NCBI RefSeq assembly: GCF_000264905.1
Contig: NW_006763145.1
Span: 1,014,612-1,078,611 of the forward strand
Origin: Stereum hirsutum FP-91666 SS1
Taxonomy: Eukaryota > Basidiomycota > Agaricomycetes > Russulales > Stereaceae
Direction: 5' to 3'
DNA length: 64,000 nt
Every line of letters begins with the position of its first letter. Positions within the stretch are counted from its first letter, which is position 1. The notes beneath the pieces are model-generated. The model made no database searches, was not told the origin of the DNA, and saw nothing but the letters and a program-made list of their open reading frames with translations. The position numbers and the translations under genes are program-made. Below, piece by piece: positions 1 to 10,300 of this stretch.

Positions 1-319
1 ACCGTCCTTTCTCCTTCACACTCTCTATTCCACCCCGTCTTTTCAATCCACTTTCCGATCATCCACTTCGACCCTCTCTGGAAGAGTAATACCCGCACCA
101 CGTACGCCCACACGCACGCTCAATCGAGAGTCGTTCAGTCCCAGTCGAGCTCTTCACGCTAGGTGCGTATATTTCCCCGCATCACGACGCAGAACGCCCA
201 TCTCTGACCGGAAGCTTTTTGTTCTGTTCTATTCAATTCTAGCCTCACTCCGACTCAATACCCGACTCGAGACCCAACACTAACTCCAAGCACGAAAAGA
301 GAACAACCAAGCAGAAACG
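1..319 (+). promoter_or_regulatory. Upstream region of the tetraspanin gene
   Basis: CT-rich sequence without a convincing coding exon, ending in an A-rich leader directly before the ATG at 320. Pyrimidine-rich tracts are common near fungal transcription starts, so this is probably promoter and 5' untranslated region. No TATA box is evident. Confidence 0.4.
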
Positions 320-1919
320 ATGCTCGGCTCAAAGTACCTCGCAGGCACCTACGCCTTCTTCTCGCTCTGTCTCCTCGCCTCGGGCGTCATCGCCGTCGTC
401 TTCTCACAGGTCTTCCATAAGACGGATGTATTGCTCAATATGGTCTTCAGCTCGTCTGCGCTTACCGGTGCGTCTCGTTTTGAACGTTCGCTGGTATGTA
501 TGGAGCTGTGAACGGTTGCTAAGTCGACTTCTCCATATCGTAACCAACTCGTCACTTCCTCGTGTTTCCTCGCTCCTTCATCCATTCGTATCTGGACTGT
601 TCGGATATGAATACGCGCACGCTCGGTGTAACTCTACCTCTCCGACGCTCGCAATCCACGCACCCCAGGCGGCCTCGTTCTCGGCGTCGGCCTCCTCATC
701 ACCTGGCTCCTCTCCGTCTTCGCCATCGTCCAGCGCAACCACGTCACCATCGGCCTCGTCTGCCTCAACTGGGTCCTCATCATCGACGCCTGCATCGTCT
801 TCGTCGTCGGCACCGCTATCTGGTTCTGGTCGCTCAGGCAGAGGAACGAGTTTCATACGGTTTATGAGCAGTTGCCGGCCGCTTCGAGGATATATATTCA
901 GGATAAGGTGCGTACTTGCAATTGCCTTGTTCCGAGTTCGGCGTGTGGAAATGGAGAAGTGTGCTGACAAGTGGTTTCATGGTTTCATGGCAATGTCGGG
1001 TCGGATGGGTTTGGTGGTGCTATTTTTGATCGCACGAAACGGAAACTCAAACGGGAATAAACACAAACAGTTCTCCTGCTGCGGCTACTTCGCGGCGAAC
1101 GACACGCTCGAGGTCGGCGGGACGTTCTGCACCTCGCAGGATTTCGCGAACTCGCTCCCGACGAACAACACGGCGAATTTCTGTGTGACGCCTGTTACGA
1201 CGTTCACGGACTATGCGCTTGAGAATACGTTTACGTGCGTATTTTTTTATTTATTACATTTTTTGTTCTCCTATTCCTTTGCACCTTCTCCCTCTTTAAT
1301 TCTCCCTCAAACGACTTTGTATTTTCCACCCCACTTGACCTTTGTCTTATTTGTGTTTTATTTGCGTTTTTATTATCCCCTCTACGCCTTCCGTTCAATC
1401 CGTATTCTTTATTTCTGTTTCTCGTCATCGTGATCGCATGGAAACTAACCCGACCCAACTCTCTCATTTCCTGCCTTCTTCGACTGCGACCCTCGGTCGT
1501 CTCTCTATAATTAGCTCCGTGAGTACCTCTCTCCTGATCCGAATCTTCGCTTGATATGATGTGGATGTGACGTGTGTGATGGGCTGGGAGGCGTTGAGAT
1601 GCGGCCTGCACGGGCGTCGACAAAGTTTCTTGGATTGATTCCTGATTGCTGGTTACTGATCGATTGATGATTTCTTTTCTTTCCTTTTTATGTTCTATTC
1701 CTGGCATTGCAAACAGATCTACGGCTTCATGGCGGTCGTCATCCTCCTCTTCATGGCCTCGCTTTGTGTCATCAAGGAGGTACGTCTCCGATCCAGCACG
1801 CTCAAGGGACTGACTGACACTGACGTTTGATTGTATCGTTGTGTTGTGTGGTGCAGAGGAACGAGATCGAGCGGTTCAAGAAGATCGACGCGAAGCGTGG
1901 GGGCAGGGGCTTCGTTTAA
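320..1919 (+). CDS. Tetraspanin
   Basis: Four-pass plasma-membrane organiser of the tetraspanin family. I read exons 320-467, 669-907, 1071-1234, 1515-1518, 1717-1779 and 1857-1919, which sum to 681 nt (226 aa) in a single frame. Exon 1 gives the first membrane segment (KYLAGTYAFFSLCLLASG...). Exon 2 gives two more (LVLGVGLLITWLLSVFAIV and IGLVCLNWVLIIDACIVFVV). Exon 3 carries the extracellular loop with the diagnostic CCG motif (FSCCGYF) and further cysteines. Exon 5 is the last membrane segment (IYGFMAVVILLFMASLCVIK) and exon 6 a short basic cytoplasmic tail ending GGRGFV. The frame between exons 3 and 5 only works if a 4-nt exon (ctcc) at 1515-1518 is included; it adds one residue (TS before IYGF). 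Family assignment is firm; the micro-exon is inferred. The cargo partner is unknown. Confidence 0.85.
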
Positions 1920-2802
1920 GCGAGGATACACAGTTTTGTATTCTGTCGTTACTGCTTAGTCCGATCGTCCTCGGTGCATTTATGGAAGTTAGAGCCCTTA
2001 GAACGCAATTCTTGTCCCCTCGTCCTCCTGTCGTCCTCGTCCGTCAGTTATTTAAGCGTTCTCAAGTCCATTAATTCATCCCTTCGTAGTGCGTATGTAC
2101 AGCCTAACCCCTGTCTGTATCTGTGTCCATGCCGTCCTTTCGTTCTTGTGCATTCGAAGTACCTACTCACTCATTTACCTGCCTGCTGTGGTAGAGTACT
2201 TGCTTGGGACTCTGCTTTTTGTTCTTTCATTCTTCTTTCGATACACCGTCTTTGTCTTCGGTTTGGGCCTGTTTGTTCGTTTGTTCGTTTGTGTCTTTAC
2301 CATCGTCGCCGCTCCACTCCATTTGCTCCGTTTTCGTCTTTGTCTGGTCTTGGTCTTGGTCTTTGGATTTTACTTTCTTGTTTCGTCGCTGAGAGTGGAA
2401 TTGTGAGTGTGGGTGTGTCGATTACAGTAAATAACTGGTTGGGTGTTGAGTGTTGGGTATTTACTCCTTCTGTCCGTTCTTTGCTTTGCATTTGAATTGT
2501 GGAATCGGAATTGGAATTGGAATCGTGTATGATGGGTTACAGTTGGAGGGGGTATTTTTGAAGATAGAGAGTGCTATTGATTCAAGATTGGGCGTCGCTT
2601 TTGTGGAACGTAGCCGAAATTTAAAGGGAAGAGAGGATGGGAGACCTGCGGGGGCCACCTCCGCGACTTTCGAGGTGGCGTAAACAATCAGCAACAGGAA
2701 CTCCGGCCCGTCCCGGCCCCGGTCTTTGTGGCACTCGCAAAAACGTCTACCGTTCTTTCTCCGCCACACCTCCAGAGCCCAAACGTTCACCATCCAACCA
2801 CC
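1920..2802. other. Intergenic region, tetraspanin to BMT2
   Basis: About 0.9 kb with no coding exon I can support. It contains T-rich 3' flank of the tetraspanin gene and a short GGAATT-type tandem repeat near 2505-2525. The last 100 nt are C-rich and probably the BMT2 promoter or leader. Confidence 0.4.
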
Positions 2803-4125
2803 ATGCCCAAAGCCCGCAAACACAAAATCCCAGTCACGTCCACCATTCCCAGTACATCCTCCTCCGCCGCCATTATCACCACCACTACCTCGAGGACATC
2901 CACAGCCACAACCATAACCGCAACTACGAGCGCAACCTCCTTATTCCTCAACCACGACATCGACTCGAATACCGGAAGTGCGAACCCCCAAGCGAGCCGT
3001 ACCATCATCCGGCGCTTTCATGTCCTGCTTAAACGGAAGGCACAACTACAGGCTCTACAACAACGAAATCAAAAACAACGCCACCGTGACGGTGGGGGTA
3101 CGGAGACGGCGAGGGAGATGAGGGAGGTAGAGAGGGAGATGGAGAGTATGGGCGGATTGGGCGTGTATCAGAGGATGTCGAGTATTGGGCAGGGGAAGGA
3201 TAGAGGGGGTGGGAGCGAGAGGGTGTTGATTGGGTGGTTGAAGGGGATGGGGTGGAAGGGTGTTGGGGGCGTGAAGCATAGGTGCGTCCATGCCACGATC
3301 TACGGCTCTCGATATCAATATAATAATTCGTTTGTACTCACCTCTCGGTGCATAGGCTGCTAGAAGTCGGGGCGCTCAAACCGGATAATTATGCGGCTTG
3401 CAGCTCTTGGCTGGACGTGACGCCCATCGACCTGCGCTCGCGACATCCGCTCATTCGAGAGCAGGATTTCCTGGAGATGGACGCTGAAGAGAACGAGGTA
3501 AAGTGGGATATCGTCAGTTTGAGTCTGGTGGTGAATTTCGTGCCGGAGAGGAAAGACCGGGGTGAGCACGCTATGTTGCTCGTGATCTCGTTCAGGCAGA
3601 ACTAAGTTACTGAACGAACTCTGTTGTTACAGGGAAGATGCTCACGCTAGCACATACGATGCTTCGCCCTAAAGGGCTTCTCTTTCTCGCTGTATGTTTT
3701 CCCCTGTCACCAGTCCGAATCGCTTCTCATTCACATCTTGTTTTCATCACTTCAACCACTTCTCTCCTTATTCTTCTTTATCTCCACGGGTCATCCTACT
3801 CTGAATACAGCTGCCCCTCCCCTGCGTCCTCAACTCGCGCTACACGACCCACGAATCTCTCAATACTCTCATGCAGCACATCGGCTTCCGACAGGTCCAT
3901 GAGCGATGGAAACCGGGCGGGAAGATGGCGTACTGGCTCTATGAAAAAGTAGAAATAGAAGTCGAGCCAGCGGGAAGTCGGAATCGGGATGAGGATGGAC
4001 GCGGGAGGCCAAGATCACAACTTCAATTACCGAAAGGAGATCGAGACCTGGAGGTGGGGAAGTTCGCGAAGGCCGAGGTGTTGAGGACGGGGAGCGATAG
4101 GAATAATTTTGCGATTTTGTTGTGA
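2803..4125 (+). CDS. BMT2: 25S rRNA adenine-N(1) methyltransferase (Bmt2 family)
   Basis: Nucleolar SAM-dependent methyltransferase that in yeast installs m1A2142 on 25S rRNA. Exons 2803-3281, 3356-3561, 3633-3691 and 3811-4125 give 352 aa in one frame. The N-terminal third is basic and Ser/Thr-rich (MPKARKHKIP...), fitting nucleolar targeting. The catalytic half shows the family signatures LLEVGALKPDNYA (SAM-binding loop), then a DLRSRHPLI segment and WDIVSLSLVVNFVP (the D/N-rich motif IV region), followed by RGKMLTLAHTMLRPKGLLFL and HIGFRQVHERWKPGGKMAYWLY. The C-terminus is NNFAILL. I chose the ATG at 2803 over an in-frame start at 2728 because it begins a compact basic protein; the longer form is possible. 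Function follows from family membership. Confidence 0.85.
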
Positions 4126-4341
4126 GGATCTTTTGGGCGTTGTTCTACGACATGGACGTGTGGAAGCCTGCTGTTGTATTTTATAGGTCTGCTCTGAGAT
4201 ACTGTATATGTAGGTCGACGCGCACTCATGTGGTCATTACTTGTGAAAGACCTCTACTGGGGTCGACGAGGGTCCTGGGTGCCATTCGATCAACCACAAT
4301 GCGGGAATATCACAAAGCCTCGAATAAGTACATCACATATA

Positions 4342-6025
4342 TCAATAGTCCAGCTCTTCCACCTCGCGTCCGTCCGCATGCTCCACTCGAATGCCAAACG
4401 CTCTCAGACGACGCAACGCCCCGACGAATCTACGACGAGGAACCCCTCTCACCCTCGCAAACAAGTCCTCCGGCGAATCTGCGAACAACTTCTCGTCAGA
4501 GTCGAGTTCTTCGGGTGAGATCTCCTCAGGCCACGGCTCCGGTGGGGAGGAGATTGGCAGTCCATCGAGCCCGATGACGGTTCGATAATCCTCGACCTCG
4601 TTCTTTAAGAGCCGCACGAGCCGAATGGACGTGCTCTGGATTTCGGGAGCGGCGAGCCAACACACGACCTGCCCGAGTTCTATCCTGCCCTGGGGCTCGT
4701 CGTACCGTATGGCAAGATGCGTGACGGTCGTTGGAAAATGGCGGATAATACAGAGCCGATTATAATTCAAGGCGTCGGGTTCGTAGAGTAAGGTGAACGT
4801 GTCTCCAGTGGTTATAATAAGGCGTGAAAGGAGCGGACAGTACTGGCCGAGCACCTGAAGGGAAGATAAGGGAGGGTCCCGGGCAGACAGGACTATGCTA
4901 CCGGTGAGATAGACGGTCGTGATCAGGGGGCCCTGCAGTTCAAGAAAGCGTCTGGTCTTCGGTTCGGCCAATGAGATGTCACCGTCTGCTATATAAGCGG
5001 TCGTCAAGGATGGACAAGGTGGCCGTGATGGAGTGCGCATGGAGAGGTGTGAATCGCATTGGCAGGGCCCGCCGCTGCGCGCCCGAGTAAGACACGGGCA
5101 TGATTGTAAAGAGAGTGCCAGTGGACTGGACGTCACGCCGCAGATCCAACAAGATACTGTCCTCCAGATGTCCATACCGGGTCCAATCGTTCGTATGTGT
5201 GGAAATATCCGAAAGAAATCGCGGGCATCGACGTTGTCCAGTCGAAAGATGTTGGACCTTCCGGGGATGCATTCGAATCGACGCAATGTGTGTCCGCAGG
5301 TAGAACCGATTCTCTCCCAAAATTCGAGCGGACGACGCATCCAATGTGACGGATGATCATCATTGAACGGGTCCGGAATTATCTCCCAACGCATGGAAAT
5401 CTCGAGGATTTTGAGATTTGGGAGGTGCTCGAATAGTTTCTCTATGCCGGACAGCACATCTTCCCATTCTTCTCCAGGCCATGGTAGGTCTTTCATGACG
5501 AGGTCCAAGCGTGAGACGAACGATCCCAGAGATCGCGAATTTGACCCCGGGACCGAGTCCTGAGGTGGAAGTGCTAGCTTGTGAGCGAGATCGTCCAAGT
5601 GGCGACAACTTTGGATATGTAGGTGCCGGTACAATCGTGTTCCGAATAGCTCACGCCAGCGTTTGCAGACGAGCATGATCTGTAAGCCAACTGCGTTTGC
5701 CGTCCTCACGGTGGGTTTCCGAGTCAAGTTGCTGTTCCGAGGTACGTTTGGATGGGCGGAAAACGCTGACCTTCTGGCAGATCTCCGATTCGGGCCGAAG
5801 TTCAAAGGAGTGTTTTCGTAGGCGGCAGATGGTTGGAATGGGTCATCGTACTCGAAGTTCAAAGCTCCTGGGACGAGGGTGGCGAAATCGAAGACGCGCA
5901 ACCATAGCTCATTCGGAAAGTCGGCGAATACGCTCGTTCTCGGGGAAGAATCACAGTCTGTATGCGAAATCGTTAAGTCAGGGCAAGAAATGGAAGTCAG
6001 AGCTTGCAAGTCGCTGACCTTCCAT
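4342..6025 (-). CDS. F-box protein, paralog 1
   Basis: Probable substrate adaptor of an SCF ubiquitin ligase. The F-box-like helix reads FPNELWLRVFDFATLVP near the N-terminus, followed by a long region containing VCKRWRELFGTRLYRHLHI and ending RRLRAFGIRVEHADGREVEELDY. No leucine-rich repeat or WD40 domain is obvious. The main exon 4342-5957 is open without interruption. A good intron (5958-6018, 61 nt) separates it from a 7-nt first exon ATGGAAG (6019-6025); this gives exactly 541 codons and an N-terminus MEDCDSSPRTSVF. The alternative is a single exon starting at 6174. The protein is related along its length to the gene at 17750-19557, so the pair arose by duplication. The target substrate is unknown. 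Confidence 0.7.
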
Positions 6026-7378
6026 AATTTGCTATCTTCACCGTTCAACGATGTTGTCTCTGAGAGGACTCGATGGACCTTAGTTGTTGCAATTAAGCCC
6101 TTGTGTAGCGTGATGTAGCTACACACTACTTTGTTGTTCCTGAGTATCTTCTGTAGCGTACGGCTTAGACGCACTCCGAGTCTGAGTCTAACGTAGCGTT
6201 GGTTTGCTTACGGGTTTCCGATGTGACTGGCGCGACACTCACACTCGCAGTCGTAGCAAAGAATGGTCAGAAGGTAGAGCTGCAGGACGAAAAAGATACA
6301 CGCCCTTGTAAGAGATAACAAAGGAAGTCGCAGTGGGTCGACGTCGATGAAGGACTGAAAGAGTGGGAAAGAGCACAGAGTCCGGTTCCCACAAACACCC
6401 GAACATGTCCGGAAGATCCCGACTAAGTTCATGTTCATCTGCCTTCCTCGCCTCGGCCCTCGACATATCGAGAAAATTCCAGACGGATGCATTCGTCTCA
6501 TTTTATTACATTGGGAAGGAGAAAGAAAAAATCATCTGCGACTACAAAGTAACAAGCACAACCAAAAATCAAAAGAAAGAAAGAAAGAAAGAAAGACGAT
6601 TCCAAAACAAGGCAGGAGCAAAGGACGAGACACGAGTGGAAATTGAATGATGTATGTGGATGTCGACAGGCGAATGATAAGATGTGTGGGAGGAAGAACC
6701 AAGGGATGAATGAAAAAAAGATATGAATGGCCGGATGAATGGATCGATGGATGGACAGAAAAAATATTTTATGAACGGAGAGGTACAGCTTGAATTGCAT
6801 TTGACTTGAAAGAAGAACCTAAGTTGCGCAAACGTGAATATGTAAGTGAGTATGTAAAATATGTACCGAGTAACGCGTATGGAGTTTTTAGAGGCAGAAA
6901 GGCCACGCAACTACATTTTTGTGAACAGGGAAGACCAGAGCCAGAGCGGCCAATGTCCGTGACGTGGGTTATTCGAGTGCTTGTGTGAAGAGGATGAAGC
7001 CATACGAAGAAGAAGCATATGAATGAGGAGCCCTAATTGACCGTATGACTGAATGAATTTGTGTAATGTGTAAAGGAAACTACGTGCGCGGTCCATGTAA
7101 CATGAATCGCGAGTAAATTGTGTGGTCTCTCATGAAGATAATCCAAAGTGGAGTGAATCGGCATAGGAGAGCGAAGAGAAGAGGAACGGAAAGAACATAA
7201 CGTTTGACACCGTAGCGGCAGACCTTGAGTAAAGCATAACGACGAAGACAGGCACAATCACAAACCCCTGATAAACCAAAAGAGAAAAAGAAATCCATGA
7301 ACAAAAGCACCCCAGAAGTCCAAGCCAGAGAAAATAAACATACGAAGGACCTCAGCACCCACGCCAAATAAAAACTCT
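6026..7378. other. Intergenic region, F-box 1 to nucleoporin
   Basis: About 1.35 kb between the start of F-box 1 and the end of the nucleoporin gene. I found no supportable coding exon. It is A-rich on the + strand and holds an AAAG microsatellite (6571-6597) and several ATGAATGG/ATGGATGG-type short repeats near 6700-6760. Confidence 0.4.
6571..6597. repeat. AAAG microsatellite
   Basis: About six tandem AAAG/AAGA units in non-coding DNA upstream of F-box 1. Likely length-polymorphic; no function inferred. Confidence 0.8.
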
Positions 7379-10300
7379 TCATCGCTTCCCACCTCTCCTA
7401 TTAGGCAATTTCCTCATCGGTCTCGCTGCTGGCGGCGGCGCCCCCATCGTGAATACCACACCCCCACCTGCTCCTGGCACGCCTCCCGCCGACGGGAGCT
7501 GCGCAAACGTCGATGAAGGCGAAGATACTGTTCCAGCTCCAAACGTAAACCCGGTTCCAGGGGCGGCAGCAGGCGTTGTAGGCTGACTCGCTCCAAACGA
7601 AAAGCCACCTCCAGCCGCGGGTGGTGCACCGTTCGTCATGTTATTCGTGGTCGAAGTTCCGTTGAAAGAGAACCCAGGAGCTTGACCGAACGCAGGACTA
7701 GCAGGCGCAGAGGACTGTCCGAATGGGTTGGTTCCGGGTAGAGAAGGCGTAGGCTGAGCAGGCGCGCCGAATGGGAACGACGAGCCGTTCGTAGCCCCAT
7801 TAGTCGTCGATCCAAACCCACCACCAAAGCCTGCTGAAACGGGTCTCGTGGGGTCGTTAGCCGCACCGTTTTGCGGAGCTCCGAATGAAAACCCTGAAGA
7901 CGCCGGCCTGGACGATGTCTGGGGTTGTGAACCAAAGCTGAAACCAGACGACGGAGGTCTGTTGGCGTCTTGTTGCGGCTGTTGAGTCTGTCCGAACGCG
8001 AAAGGGTTGGTATTGGTAGCACTTGTCGACGCACTATCAGCGGGTTTCGCCGCTCCAAAAGAGAACGGAGAGGTCGTAGCAGTCGGCGTGCTCTCAGTAG
8101 GCTTCGTCACCGAGAACGAGAATCCCCCACTCGCACCCACACCTGCGCTCGGCGGCTGACTCTGCTGACCGAACCCAAACGGCGACGCAGTGGTAGGTGT
8201 CGCACCACCATCAGCCGGCTTCGCGCCAAATGAGAATGGCGCCGCCGCCGTAGGGGTAGCACCACCATCACTAGGCTTCGCGCCGAATGAGAATCCACCC
8301 CCACTCGTCGGTGTCGTCGCTGTCGAAGCTCCGAACGCAAACCCAGAGCCCGTCCCTGCTGACGTAGACCCAAACGGCCCAGTAGATCCCGGGACTTGGA
8401 GTTGTAAGCCCGTAGGTCTCAACGCAGCACCGCCTGTCATCCCAACCGGACTCTCCTCCATCCTCATCTCGTCCCCGTTATTGCCTCCCGGCGGTGTTGT
8501 AGGCCTTCCATTCGTCGTATTGGCCGTGGTTGGGGTAGTGGTCGCAGCAGCAGCCGTAGTCGGAGCAGTGGGTGCCACTCCGAATACGAATGGCTTAGCA
8601 GTAGCAGGCGCAGAAGTCGTCGCACCGAACGTGAACGGCGTAGTCCCAGTCGTGGTTGAAGCACCAGGTGCAGGCACATTGAACGTGAACCCAGTGCTTA
8701 CCGGTTTGGCGTCCCCGTTCGTAGGAGGTGGCGTCGCAGGGGGGGCACCGAACGAGAACAAGTTCGGAGGCTTCGCAGCGACATCCTTTGGTGCTTCCGC
8801 GGTATTCGGGGTAGTTGTCGAGGTGGTGGTGGTAGCAGCAGGCTGGCCGAACGAGAATGATGACGACCTAGTCCCAAAGAGTGGTTTTGGGGCCTCCGGT
8901 GCCGGAGCAGCTGGGGTAGTGGCGGGAGTAGTAGTGGACGGTGTGGCGGTGGCAGGCAGGCTGAAACTGAACGAAGATCCAAGCGAAGGAGTACTTGTCG
9001 TCGCAGCAGGTTTAGTTTCCCCAGCCGGTGCAGCAGTGGTCGAAGCAGACGCCGCCGGTGCCGGTGCTCCAAATCCAGTAAATCCACCCGTCGTCCCCGA
9101 TCCACCGAACAAACTCTTCGGCTGCTCCGCCTTCTTCTCTTCGTCCTTCTTCTCAGTCGGCTTCGAAACGGTGCCGAAAGTGAACGGCGCAGGTGTGGCG
9201 TTGGCAATGGGAGGGGAAGAAGCCGGAGTAGTGGTGGAGGTAGAAGGAGCACCGAACGAGAACCCACTAACAGGAGTAACAGGCTTCTCCGCCGGTTTGG
9301 ATGACTCCGAAGCACCATTTGTCGCAGCTGGAGCGGGTACGCCGAACAATCCTCCCGACGAAGTCGACGATGACGAGCCGGCACCAAACAGCCCTCCCGA
9401 CGTTGTTCCCGTTCCACCCGTAGGAATAGAAGTCGAAAGCGGAGCGAACGAAAACGGCGCAGTCTTGCCCTCCTCCGCGTCTTTCTTCTTCTCAGTGGGA
9501 GGAGGAGGTGTCGTCGTCGTAGGAGGCGCCACACCCGTCTTTTGGAAGATCTTAGCACCTGCGAAGAAGTTCGGAATGCCCCCGTTCGTACCGGTGGAAT
9601 TGTCAGAGGTTTTGGGCGTCGTGAACGTGAATGCTGGCGCGGTGGTGGGAATTGGAGCGGCGGAGGCGACGGAAGGACGTGGAACGGTGCCGGGCTTGGT
9701 GAGTGAGAAGGGAAGAGAGGAGATAGGTGCTTCGCTGGCTCCGGCGACCATGATAGCCGCCTGTTGCTCGATAGTGGGCTCAGGAGAGGGCGCAGCCTGG
9801 GCAGACTGAGTAGCCCAATAACGCGGATCAGGTCAATATGCGTTTCGAAGTGAGAAGATGTGAACGTTGACATACCGGCTTAGCGAAACTGAATCCACTC
9901 GGAGCCTCATACCTCGGCTGTATCTTCTCTTGTCCAGCTTTCTCGGCACCTTCCTCCTCTTCCTCCTCAAACTTCGCCGAAAACTTGTTTGCACCCGACC
10001 GTACCGGGCCCGTCAATCCTCTCTGGTCCCCGGAGCCACTTCCTCCTGCTCCAGTTGATACCGCCTCCCTTCTTATCGTGACCTTCCCAGGCCTATCTCT
10101 TTTCGGTCTTCCGATCCTTCCGGAAGAGGAGAGACGTACTCCAGAAGGATCGAACGACCCAAAGGGCTCGTCGGACGCGGACATCATGTATGAATCTTGA
10201 TCGTGCTCGTCCGTATTCATGGGTGTATAGGTCGGGGTGAAACTCGTTGGAGGTTGGTAGAGTTGTTGATGAAGGGGCTGGGGTGTATTATCGTCCTCCG

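Noticed and set aside
426..1433. 335-codon + frame across the tetraspanin locus
   Set aside because: It reads through tetraspanin introns in the wrong frame and turns into low-complexity Ser/Phe. The spliced tetraspanin explains the region.
8190..9809. 539-codon open frame on the + strand
   Set aside because: It lies fully antisense to the FG-repeat exon. The repetitive Thr/Ala/Pro codons keep the opposite strand open; it shows no domain.
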